A DNA stretch of 8,593 nt from Prevotellaceae bacterium (GCA_031264875.1 JAISDK010000154.1:1-8593), one strand, 5' to 3'. Positions 1-6,904 are shown, counted from the stretch's first letter. The notes: generated from the letters alone by a model not told the origin. Translations and numbers: made by a program.

Positions 1-153
1 TTTATTGCTTTCACTTTCCAGAACATTGGTGATCTTAATGTCGCGACCCAAAAGTTCGCTCAAAAAACCTTCTACTACTTCGAAATTTGCCTTGTCGCGC
101 AACAGTCGTTTTGCTGCCCAGTCAAATGATAATAACGGTCTATCCTTACGCAT
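1..153 (-). CDS. Rpn family (PD-(D/E)XK) nuclease/putative transposase, N-terminal fragment
   Basis: This is the first 51 codons of a gene whose remainder lies beyond the left window edge; it is open to the edge without a stop. The start ATG at 151-153 is followed by a protein beginning MRKDRPLLSFDWAAKRLL, with KANFEVVEGFLSELL around residues 21-35 and LESESN at 45-50. From memory, this resembles the N-terminus of the Bacteroidetes branch of Rpn recombination-promoting nucleases (PDDEXK_2 transposase-like family), which usually start with a FDWAxKRLLR segment, a 'KANFxxLEGFL' helix and an 'ESESN' turn. These proteins are about 300 residues long and contain a PD-(D/E)XK nuclease fold; the catalytic residues are outside the window and cannot be checked. 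The gene appears to have its own promoter box at 186-193. Family assignment is fairly good, while intactness and activity are unknown. Confidence 0.72.
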   Translation of the reverse strand, partial: MRKDRPLLSFDWAAKRLLRDKANFEVVEGFLSELLGRDIKITNVLESESNK

Positions 154-185
154 TGTGTTTTATATTTTATATTGTTTATAATTCG

Positions 186-193
186 CAAAATTA
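186..193 (-). promoter_or_regulatory. Bacteroidetes-type -7 promoter box (TAATTTTG) before the Rpn-like gene
   Basis: On the minus strand the sequence reads TAATTTTGCG, matching the TAnnTTTG consensus of the Bacteroidetes primary sigma factor. Transcription would start near 179, giving a leader of about 25 bases before the ATG at 151-153. No clear TTTG -33 element is visible at the expected distance. The 85-base gap between this gene and the methyltransferase holds nothing else I can identify, and no intrinsic terminator for the upstream unit is evident. Confidence 0.5.
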
Positions 194-238
194 TTAAATA
201 ACTAATCTTTCTTACACCTCACTAAGCACTTTATCTGA

Positions 239-1006
239 TTACGTCTTCTTCACAAGATAAATTATCTCGTTTGCAGGCAGTGCATTTCGTTTTATTTTTT
301 CTGTGGACAGAGTTTCAACATAACGGTCTTCGGTAACGTCAAAACCGGCTTTTGCCAGACGCATGGCATAATCGGCGCCAAATTCACGCAAGTGGTCATG
401 TTGTCCAAAATGTTTTGTCCGTTCTTCGGGAGTAACAATAGTGGCATCCTCGTATGTTACTGTTCTGTTATAATTTATTGGAGACTGAATAATTCCCCAG
501 CCTCCCGGTTTCAACACTCTGAACAGTTCCTGCAAAGCCTTAAGGTCGTCGTCCACATGTTCCAGTATATGATTACAGAAAATCACGTCAAAAGTATTAT
601 CGTTGAACGGTATGTCCTGAACATCCATTTTAACTTTTGCCAAAGGCGATTCGAGGTCGGCAGTAACATAATTTTCGCCGAGCAGCCTCTCGAAACGTTT
701 TATAAAACAAAATTCGGGAGCCACATGCAAGGTATGTGGATTCGAGGTATAAAACCTTGTTTCATTCTGTAAATACAACTGCATCAGACGATGGCGTTCC
801 AGCGAAAGGCAATTGGGACACAGGGCATTTTCGCGCGAATTCACATATCCGTATGGAAAAAACTTCCGGTAATGTCTCCTGCATACATTACATTCAACCT
901 TGTTGCCTATATAAAACACGGAGGTCAAACGGGTTGCAAACTGCGCAAACAGCTGTATATACTTACGGGGCATGTTATTTAAAAACCAGCGTATCAAATG
1001 TTTCAT
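239..1006 (-). CDS. Class I SAM-dependent methyltransferase with N-terminal CxxC/CxxC module
   Basis: This 255-residue soluble protein has two parts. Residues 38-75 hold paired cysteines, C39-x2-C42 and C63-x2-C66, which look like a zinc-ribbon knuckle. Residues about 92-255 form a Methyltransf_11-type Rossmann domain: motif I region TLHVAPE (92-98), acidic TADLES (115-120), MDVQDIPF (127-134), FDVIFCNHILEHV (139-151) and the LKPGGWG turn (165-171). The Asp-Val-Ile and Leu-Lys-Pro-Gly-Gly motifs are typical of SAM methyltransferases acting on small molecules, but the substrate is not evident. Motif I lacks the usual glycine-rich loop. The protein resembles a family widespread in Bacteroidetes that is annotated only as methyltransferase. 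It lies 15 bp downstream of the nucleoside phosphorylase gene, so the two are probably co-transcribed. A second Met at residue 12 is an alternative start; the upstream sequence is AT-rich without a Shine-Dalgarno site. Confidence 0.86.
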   Translation of the reverse strand: MKHLIRWFLNNMPRKYIQLFAQFATRLTSVFYIGNKVECNVCRRHYRKFFPYGYVNSRENALCPNCLSLERHRLMQLYLQNETRFYTSNPHTLHVAPEFCFIKRFERLLGENYVTADLESPLAKVKMDVQDIPFNDNTFDVIFCNHILEHVDDDLKALQELFRVLKPGGWGIIQSPINYNRTVTYEDATIVTPEERTKHFGQHDHLREFGADYAMRLAKAGFDVTEDRYVETLSTEKIKRNALPANEIIYLVKKT

Positions 1007-1021
1007 AATTATATTTTTTTA

Positions 1022-1894
1022 TTACAGGATTAACTTTTCAATTGCTTTTTCCACCATTCTTTTAACAGAATATTTATAATCGGTATTCATTTCCTTAAGG
1101 TATCTGTTGGCTATTGCCGTACAAACTGTTGCCGCCTGATGTCCGAGCAGTAGCGATAATCCGGCTATTGCAGAACCTTCCATTTCGAAATTATTTATCC
1201 TCATATTGTTATATCTGAACGATTCTATTTTCGACAGTAAATCCGAATCGGCAAGTCCCAAACGTACCACCCTTCCCTGTGGACCGTAAAAGCCGGGAGC
1301 AGAAATGGTCATTCCATGAATAACATCCTTATCAAAAAGATTTACAAACATTTTTGATGCAGGTACAAAATAAGGATCGGCAAGTCGCCTGTTCCAGTCC
1401 ATATGCTCGACAAAGGCTTTTTCCATCACATTCAAACTGACACTGTCGCGATTGGCATAAAAATTAAGCAATCCGTCAAAACCGATAGATATATCGGACA
1501 TTATAATGCTTCCCAGCGGTATATCTTCATGCAGGGCGCCCGAAGTTCCGAGACGAAGTATTCGCAGTGAACGGTGTTGCTGCTTTACTGTACGCGAACT
1601 GAAATCCACATTTACCAGAGCGTCCAGTTCGGTCATTACGATATCGATATTATCGGTTCCGATTCCCGTGGACAAAACCGACATGCGGCTTCTCCCTATA
1701 TATCCGGTTTTGGTAACAAACTCTCTGTTGGCTTTTTCCAACTCGATTTTATCGAAATAACCCGCAATCATATCCACACGTGCAGGATCGCCAACCAGAA
1801 TAACCGTGTCGGCAATGTCTTCCGGACGGAGATGCAAGTGAAATACTGACCCGTCGGAATTAATAACAAGTTCTGATAAAGGTATATCCATCAT
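1022..1894 (-). CDS. Nucleoside phosphorylase (uridine phosphorylase-like, PNP/UDP family 1)
   Basis: This is a cytoplasmic enzyme of nucleoside salvage, catalysing phosphorolysis of a nucleoside to base plus ribose-1-phosphate. With the start chosen here it is 290 residues; numbering follows that start. Family hallmarks are the phosphate-binding GDPAR (35-39), the STGIGTDN loop (75-82), RLGTSGAL with its phosphate-contacting Arg (114-121) and the ribose-binding FEMEG (236-240). E. coli uridine phosphorylase is about 253 residues; the extra length includes an N-terminal segment (LSELVINSDGSVFHLHLRPE) that I associate with Bacteroidetes homologues. Uridine is the likely substrate, but purine or broad specificity cannot be excluded. 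The reading frame stays open upstream to an ATG at 1934-1936, but the promoter box at 1914-1921 would put the transcript start near 1907, downstream of it. One of the tandem ATGs at 1892-1894 or 1889-1891 is therefore preferred. The methyltransferase follows after 15 bp. Confidence 0.88.
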   Translation of the reverse strand: MMDIPLSELVINSDGSVFHLHLRPEDIADTVILVGDPARVDMIAGYFDKIELEKANREFVTKTGYIGRSRMSVLSTGIGTDNIDIVMTELDALVNVDFSSRTVKQQHRSLRILRLGTSGALHEDIPLGSIIMSDISIGFDGLLNFYANRDSVSLNVMEKAFVEHMDWNRRLADPYFVPASKMFVNLFDKDVIHGMTISAPGFYGPQGRVVRLGLADSDLLSKIESFRYNNMRINNFEMEGSAIAGLSLLLGHQAATVCTAIANRYLKEMNTDYKYSVKRMVEKAIEKLIL

Positions 1895-1913
1895 AATTAT
1901 AAATATTCCGGCG

Positions 1914-1921
1914 CAAATATA
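1914..1921 (-). promoter_or_regulatory. Bacteroidetes-type promoter (TATATTTG) for the phosphorylase-methyltransferase unit
   Basis: The minus strand reads TATATTTGCGCCG, an exact TAnnTTTG -7 box. A TTTTG at 1944-1948 lies 22 bases upstream and could serve as the -33 element. Expected initiation is near 1907, leaving a leader of about 13 bases before the ATG at 1892-1894. The box sits in the 135-base interval between the Omp85-like gene and the phosphorylase start, and that interval has no other recognisable feature. Confidence 0.6.
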
Positions 1922-2029
1922 GTAACAATTCGACAAATGAGTACAAAAGCTACTTTATCAGGCTATCCCGGAACAGTATGCGAAACATCTGGACAGTGTG
2001 TTTCAGTCCATTTTCACAAATTACCGTTT

Positions 2030-3946
2030 TCACAGTTCAATTTCTTCGGGATATTGCGGAGTAAAATTCGGAGAAACATTTGGTATGGACGAACCAATGT
2101 TTATAAAGTTATTGAAACCGTGCTGATTCATTTTTGGATAGTAACCCATTTTAAGTTCCAAAGTTCTGAATACCAGCAAATCGTTTCTTATTCGAATACC
2201 CAGGCCGGCGCCCCAGTAGATATTGTTTCTACTAATTAGTTTTTTGCCGTAATCGGAAACCCATCCGAAATCGGCAAACGAATAGAAAAGAAAACGGAAT
2301 CCAAATATATTCAGAGAAGTAAAAAGAGTTCCCTCGGTTTTGAACATCAGTTTTTCGGTAGCCGTAAAGTTTGTCTGGTTTCCGAATTTCATGGAAGCAA
2401 GTTTGTCGAAAGAGATGTTATAGTTTCTAAATCCCGGAATATGATCAAGCCGTTTAGCGTAATCAATATTCAGGAAATGCCGGTAGCTTTGATTTCCAAT
2501 ACTGTATAGCGAAGAAAACATGTCAAGTTTCAATTTCAGCATACCCTCGAAAGGTCTCTCCCTGTCGAAAAACGAAGACACTGCGCCCTCGAAATACAGG
2601 CTTCCAATGCTGTAGAGTTTGTTGGCGGCTACTCTGAACGAGGTATATACACTTCTTTTAGAAAACTGAGTCCACTCCGAATATCCCAGCTGTGCCGAGA
2701 CATTGTATCCGTAAGCAAAATTTTCGGTTTTCCCGAAACTGTTGACCATGCGCATACGGAAATATCTTTGCCGAAAAAGGCTTAGCTGAACCATAGCCAT
2801 CCTGTTCGCCACATACTGAAATCCACTGGGATTATCGGGTTTGTCCACACCCCTGTACAGGGGATTTCTGTCCATAAAACGTGAGGAGACTACAAGAGTA
2901 TTGTCATTTTCAAACGGATTGAAAGCATACCCTATCGAAGCTGAAAATTCCCCGTTATACGTGGGCGAAATAGAGTCCCATACTACATGAGACAGATTGA
3001 TTTGCCTGCGATTGTGGCTGATCTGCCAAAAAAGGTTAAGGTTTTTTTGCAGGGGTCTTTCCAGTGATACGGTACTGTTTGTCGAGAGAATATCATCGAC
3101 ATACAATGCTTCGATATTGACGAATGTCCTCAACAGGTTGAGATACCTGTATTCTACCCCGCCCCCGAATTTTCTGTCTATTTTGGTATTAAATATTCCT
3201 CTAAGGCTCAGATTATTTCCAAGTCCGACAAAATTACGATCGAATACTTCAACATCAATCTTCGAGGATACATTGCGGACATACGCGCCTATTGACCAGT
3301 TATCACGTACAACAACAGTTACATCCGCTTCCGCCGACGAAATTGAATCTATCTGTATGTAAACGTCGTTGATATATCCAATATTTCGAATAAACGATTC
3401 TGTTTCAGCCATTATGAGAGGATCAATTTCCTGCCCTTTCCTGAAAAGCAGATTGTTTTTCAAAACCCACTGACGGGTATATACATGAGAACTGTTACCT
3501 GTCTTTTTGAGACCTTTAATATCATGTACGGAATCGAATTTTCTGATGTCATACCCGAACGGAGGCAAGACAACAAGCTTTACATCCCTGATTATCTTGC
3601 CTTCATACGGAACAAACTGCTGGTCTATCGAAACCTCATCATCTACAGTTACTGTCCCGACAGCGGGCTTGCGGGTGAGTAGCGAGAATACTCTTTTCGT
3701 GATTTTCCTGTTCGACATAGCTTGCCATATCTTGTTGTAGGCAGCTGTATCCGAAGCTGTGACAGCCGTATCCGTACCTTTTGCCGTTAATTTATTCTGC
3801 GCCACAGCTTCGGAGAATAGAAAGCAGAAAACCGGCGCTGCCACACAGTGCAGCAAAATAGGGACAATACCGCTGAATAACAGACTGTCAGCTCTGTTCT
3901 TCCGGCGTCTCCCTCCTCTTATCCACACACACGATAATCTTATCAT
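2030..3946 (-). CDS. Omp85/BamA-TamA-like outer-membrane protein with POTRA-type domain
   Basis: This 638-residue protein is predicted to be outer-membrane. The N-terminus has a long basic stretch (RGGRRRKNR, 10-18), a hydrophobic core (about 22-44) and a likely signal peptidase I site after AVA-Q (47-50). Residues about 111-216 look like a POTRA module: FVPYEGKIIRDVKL, then LLFRKGQEID, an amphipathic helix ending FIRNIGYINDVYI, and a beta strand ADVTVVVRDNWS. From about residue 218 alternating beta strands rich in aromatic residues follow, starting with DRNFVGLGNNLSLRG, a pattern typical of the first barrel strands of Omp85 proteins. Omp85 members insert or export membrane proteins or lipids; the role of this branch is unknown. 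It has too few POTRA domains to be BamA itself. The start overlaps atpC by 59 bp in another frame. No in-frame ATG lies between this start and the hydrophobic segment, and the basic residues before it fit a signal n-region, but a non-ATG start near 3883 remains possible. The protein ends EEIEL rather than in an aromatic residue. Confidence 0.82.
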   Translation of the reverse strand: MIRLSCVWIRGGRRRKNRADSLLFSGIVPILLHCVAAPVFCFLFSEAVAQNKLTAKGTDTAVTASDTAAYNKIWQAMSNRKITKRVFSLLTRKPAVGTVTVDDEVSIDQQFVPYEGKIIRDVKLVVLPPFGYDIRKFDSVHDIKGLKKTGNSSHVYTRQWVLKNNLLFRKGQEIDPLIMAETESFIRNIGYINDVYIQIDSISSAEADVTVVVRDNWSIGAYVRNVSSKIDVEVFDRNFVGLGNNLSLRGIFNTKIDRKFGGGVEYRYLNLLRTFVNIEALYVDDILSTNSTVSLERPLQKNLNLFWQISHNRRQINLSHVVWDSISPTYNGEFSASIGYAFNPFENDNTLVVSSRFMDRNPLYRGVDKPDNPSGFQYVANRMAMVQLSLFRQRYFRMRMVNSFGKTENFAYGYNVSAQLGYSEWTQFSKRSVYTSFRVAANKLYSIGSLYFEGAVSSFFDRERPFEGMLKLKLDMFSSLYSIGNQSYRHFLNIDYAKRLDHIPGFRNYNISFDKLASMKFGNQTNFTATEKLMFKTEGTLFTSLNIFGFRFLFYSFADFGWVSDYGKKLISRNNIYWGAGLGIRIRNDLLVFRTLELKMGYYPKMNQHGFNNFINIGSSIPNVSPNFTPQYPEEIEL

Positions 3947-4151
3947 CTCTAACTTCTATCATGCCTGAAATTATGTTGAAGCGCCTTTCCAAATTTTTTT
4001 CCGTATAAACAACATCGCCCTCAACAAGCAGGGAGACAATGGCGGCATGACCCGGCAAAACCGTGAAACTGCCCGCCATGCCCGGTACTGATACTTTTTC
4101 CGTTTCTCCCTTGAAGAAAACACTGTCCGGCGAAATTATTTCCAAATACAT
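3888..4151 (-). CDS. atpC: F1Fo ATP synthase epsilon subunit, short form
   Basis: This 87-residue protein corresponds to the N-terminal beta-sandwich of the F1 epsilon subunit, which links the gamma rotor to the c-ring on the cytoplasmic face. The diagnostic stretch is SVPGMAGSFTVLPGHAAIVS (21-40), followed by LLVEGDVVY (41-49) and FNIISGMIEVRDDKIIVCV (58-76). The C-terminal two-helix inhibitory domain of the roughly 135-residue E. coli subunit is absent; only a charged tail (DKRRETPEEQS) follows. As I recall, Bacteroidetes epsilon subunits are commonly this short, so this is probably normal rather than truncation. The gene follows rpe by 12 bp and its end overlaps the outer-membrane protein start. 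No other ATP synthase gene is present, although atpC normally follows atpD. Confidence 0.9.
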   Translation of the reverse strand: MYLEIISPDSVFFKGETEKVSVPGMAGSFTVLPGHAAIVSLLVEGDVVYTEKNLERRFNIISGMIEVRDDKIIVCVDKRRETPEEQS

Positions 4152-4163
4152 ATTTATTACGTT

Positions 4164-4814
4164 TTATATATGTTTCAACTTTTCTATATAACTTTTAGGA
4201 TTCGGGGCTGAAAAAACAGCGTTTCCCGAAACCAGAACATCTGCGCCTGCGGAGTATATTTCTCCTGCATTTTCGAGGTAAATTCCTCCGTCAACCTCTA
4301 TTAACGCACTGGAACCTGCCTGTACTGTCAATTCTTTTGCCTGCCTGATTTTATCCAGCGATTTCGGAATAAACATCTGCCCTCCGAAACCGGGATTAAC
4401 CGACATTATCAGCAAAATGTCAATATCATTGATGATATTTTCAACCGACGAAACAGGGGTATGCGGATTCAGCGAAACGCCTGCTTTCATTCCCAGCGAC
4501 TTGATTTGCTGTATCATTCCATGAAGATGAACGCATGCTTCATACTGCACCGTCAGTATCGAGGCTCCTGCCTTGCAAAACCTGTCTGCATACTTTTCGG
4601 GATCTACAATCATAAGATGCACGTCCAGCGGCTTGGCTGCCAGTCTGGATATGGATTTCACCACAGGTAATCCGAATGAAATATTCGGTACAAATACCCC
4701 GTCCATTATATCCAAATGTATCCAGTCCGCACAGCTATTGTTCAGCATGTCAATTTCTTTATGCAAATTACCGAAATCGGCAGATAAAATGGAAGGAGAA
4801 ACAAGTCTATTCAT
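4164..4814 (-). CDS. rpe: Ribulose-phosphate 3-epimerase
   Basis: This cytoplasmic TIM-barrel enzyme interconverts D-ribulose 5-phosphate and D-xylulose 5-phosphate in the non-oxidative pentose phosphate pathway. The length of 216 residues matches the family norm. Visible active-site residues are Ser8 (SPSILSADF), metal ligands His33 and Asp35 in WIHLDIMDG, His66 in DVHLM and Asp175 in IEVDGG; Asp35 and Asp175 are the acid/base pair. Phosphate-binding loops are NPGFGGQ (140-146), GG (176-177) and SGNA (197-200). An earlier in-frame ATG at 4845-4847 would add 11 residues (MVEILNFNGRK) and overlap the upstream peptidase gene. The ATG at 4812-4814 is preferred because the protein then begins MNRLVSPSILSADF as in homologues and sits 17 bp after the upstream stop. 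It is probably co-transcribed with the S9 peptidase before it and atpC after it. Confidence 0.95.
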   Translation of the reverse strand: MNRLVSPSILSADFGNLHKEIDMLNNSCADWIHLDIMDGVFVPNISFGLPVVKSISRLAAKPLDVHLMIVDPEKYADRFCKAGASILTVQYEACVHLHGMIQQIKSLGMKAGVSLNPHTPVSSVENIINDIDILLIMSVNPGFGGQMFIPKSLDKIRQAKELTVQAGSSALIEVDGGIYLENAGEIYSAGADVLVSGNAVFSAPNPKSYIEKLKHI

Positions 4815-4831
4815 TTTTCGCCCGTTAAAAT

Positions 4832-6904
4832 TTAATATTTCAACCATTTATCCATCCATGCAAAAAATTCCCTCTGCCACAGGATTGCGTTTTGCGGGCG
4901 AAGCACCCAGTGTGTTTCTTCGGGAAATATAACCAATTTGGCAGGTATATTCATCATGCGAGCGGAATTGAACGCTGCAAGTCCCTGCGTATAAGGCACA
5001 CGATAGTCATGTTCGCCGTGAAATACAAGTATGGGAGTATCCCAGTTTTTTATGAAATTGACGGGTGACTGAGCATAAATCCTTTCATTTTCCTTATCCC
5101 AGAAAGGACCGTTTTCCCAGTTTTCAAAAAACATTTCTTCGGTGGTAGTGTACATTGCTCTCATGTCGAATATTCCACAGTGCGCGATAAATGTTTTAAA
5201 ACGTTTGTTGTGATTTCCGGCAAGCCAGAATATCGAATATCCTCCGTAGCTTGCACCCACAGCGCCGATACGGTTTTCGTCCACCCATGGTTGAGATGCT
5301 ATATAATCGGCAGCCGATAGCAGGTCACGTTCAGGCTGTCCGCCATGGTCTTTGCTTACCGCGTCCGACCATTCCTGTCCATATCCGCTGACGCCCCTCC
5401 GTGCAGGATAAATCACGACATACCCCTGCGATGCCATCAGCGCATAATTCCAACGGTAACTGTACGACTGGCTTATTTCGCCCTGCGGTCCTCCAGTACA
5501 CATTTCTATACAGGGATATTTCTTTGATTTATCAATGTTTGGAGGCAAAATTACCCACATCGGCATGTCTTTACCGTCAGTTGTTTTCACTCGGTGCAGT
5601 TCCATTGCGGGCAAATCCAGCTGTTCCAGTATATCTCTGTTTACGAATGAAATTTCCGTACTTTCGCCGCTTTTTGCATCAAATCTGAAGATTTCCGTCG
5701 GTCTGATAATCTGCGACCTGTTTACTACAAATCCATTGACTGTTTCCTGAATGTGTTGATAATCAAAAAATCCGTCTTTGGAGATCTGCTTAAATCCGCC
5801 TTCGGGAAAAGTCATTTGAAATACGCGAAAAGTTTCATCAAAGCAGGCAGTGAAATACAGCGATTTGCCATCTTTCGACCATACAATGCCCGAAGGATTT
5901 GAATCGAAATCTTTCGAATAGTCAGTTTTTGTCTTGTTTGCAAGGTCATAAATGAATATTCGCAATTTATCGGCTTCATAACCTGCACGCTCCATGCTTA
6001 ACCACAACAATTTTGAGCCGTCGGGCGAAAAAGAGGGCGATTTGTCGTACCCGTTTCCCCCATTAATAATCTCCGTTTTTTTGCTTTCCGTACTGTAAAG
6101 ATAAATGTTTGAATTAGTGGATTCGGCATACTCTTTTCCTGTAAGTTTTTTGCTGGAATACGCCAGAATCCTGCCATCGGGCGACCACGAAGTTTCGCTG
6201 ATGTCGTCGAAAGGTTTTGTGGGCGTGTCCCAGGGTTCGCCACTGTTGATGTCTTCCGGCGAAGATACTGTTCCATCACTGTAATCTGCAATGTAGAGAT
6301 GAGTAAACGAACCGTCTTTCCATGTATCCCAGTGTCTGTACATCAAATCTTCAACTATATATGCGTTTGCTTTCGGCAAATCTTTATAAACATCTTTTCC
6401 CAAAACTTCTGTGACCTGAGTGTCAATAGCCAACAGCAGCTTTTTCCCATCGGGCGAATAGCTAAATTCGTTAATCTGTTTTTCTCCGGGAAAGACAATT
6501 TCTCTTTCGCCTGTTCCGTCAGACTTGATTTCGAAGAGTTTACCTTTCCTGACAAATCCAATATACATTCCGTCGGGACGCCATTTGATTGCTCCTTCTT
6601 TTTCGGGTGAGCTTGTCAGCTGCTTTTTATTTCCCCCGTCAACATCCATAATGTAGATTTCCGAATTGCTTGCGTTTCGCTCTATGTCATACCAGGTCAC
6701 GGTATATGCAACCTGTTTCCCATCGGGCGAAACATCCACATTTCCAATACGTCCTAAAGACCATAATACTTCTGGCGTCATTAATCTGCTTGTGAGCTTA
6801 ACATTTTTTTTACCAATCAATGGAGATATGTTTTGCTGTTCTGCCTTCTCCATGCAGGCACATACACATGTAATCATCATTACAATAATCATTTTTTTCA
6901 TCAT
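4832..6904 (-). CDS. S9 family prolyl oligopeptidase, dipeptidyl-peptidase 5-like, probable lipoprotein
   Basis: This 690-residue secreted serine peptidase probably releases dipeptides from peptides in the periplasm or at the envelope. The N-terminus is a short signal with a possible lipobox V-C-A-C (14-17), suggesting lipidation at Cys17. Residues about 42-425 form a WD40-like beta-propeller with six recognisable S-P-D-G type turns (near 59, 109, 150, 241, 293 and 343). Residues about 430-690 are the alpha/beta hydrolase domain. The catalytic triad is Ser552 in VGASYGGYS, Asp633 in HGEHDYRVP and His665 in EETHWVL, and GGP at 471-473 fits an oxyanion-hole strand. Length, triad spacing and the segment LMTPEVLWSLGRIG recall Porphyromonas gingivalis DPP5 (about 684 residues). 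DPP5 prefers hydrophobic residues at the penultimate position, and that specificity is inferred here. Tandem ATGs at 6902-6904 and 6899-6901 leave a one-residue start ambiguity. This is the first gene of the probable operon with rpe, atpC and the outer-membrane protein. Confidence 0.92.
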   Translation of the reverse strand: MMKKMIIVMMITCVCACMEKAEQQNISPLIGKKNVKLTSRLMTPEVLWSLGRIGNVDVSPDGKQVAYTVTWYDIERNASNSEIYIMDVDGGNKKQLTSSPEKEGAIKWRPDGMYIGFVRKGKLFEIKSDGTGEREIVFPGEKQINEFSYSPDGKKLLLAIDTQVTEVLGKDVYKDLPKANAYIVEDLMYRHWDTWKDGSFTHLYIADYSDGTVSSPEDINSGEPWDTPTKPFDDISETSWSPDGRILAYSSKKLTGKEYAESTNSNIYLYSTESKKTEIINGGNGYDKSPSFSPDGSKLLWLSMERAGYEADKLRIFIYDLANKTKTDYSKDFDSNPSGIVWSKDGKSLYFTACFDETFRVFQMTFPEGGFKQISKDGFFDYQHIQETVNGFVVNRSQIIRPTEIFRFDAKSGESTEISFVNRDILEQLDLPAMELHRVKTTDGKDMPMWVILPPNIDKSKKYPCIEMCTGGPQGEISQSYSYRWNYALMASQGYVVIYPARRGVSGYGQEWSDAVSKDHGGQPERDLLSAADYIASQPWVDENRIGAVGASYGGYSIFWLAGNHNKRFKTFIAHCGIFDMRAMYTTTEEMFFENWENGPFWDKENERIYAQSPVNFIKNWDTPILVFHGEHDYRVPYTQGLAAFNSARMMNIPAKLVIFPEETHWVLRPQNAILWQREFFAWMDKWLKY

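Noticed and set aside
392..772. Plus-strand reading frame of 126 codons opposite the methyltransferase
   Set aside because: It lies entirely antisense to a gene with clear family motifs, its own sequence shows no recognisable domain, and no promoter box precedes it.
1895..1936. N-terminal extension of the nucleoside phosphorylase from an ATG at 1934-1936
   Set aside because: The extension (MSNCYYICAGIFII) would be encoded across the promoter box at 1914-1921, upstream of the expected transcript start, and does not resemble the family N-terminus. The tandem ATGs at 1889-1894 fit better.
1990..2010. Inverted repeat TGGAC/GTCCA as a terminator for the peptidase-rpe-atpC-OMP unit
   Set aside because: The stem is only 5 bp with an 11-base loop, and no T-run follows on the minus strand.
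1937..2239. Plus-strand reading frame of 100 codons spanning the gap before the outer-membrane protein end
   Set aside because: Most of it is antisense to the end of the Omp85-like gene, it has no recognisable protein features, and the remaining part is promoter-bearing intergenic sequence.
4815..4847. Earlier ATG for rpe at 4845-4847
   Set aside because: It adds 11 residues not expected in the family and overlaps the upstream peptidase gene. The ATG at 4812-4814 gives the usual 216-residue length and N-terminus.
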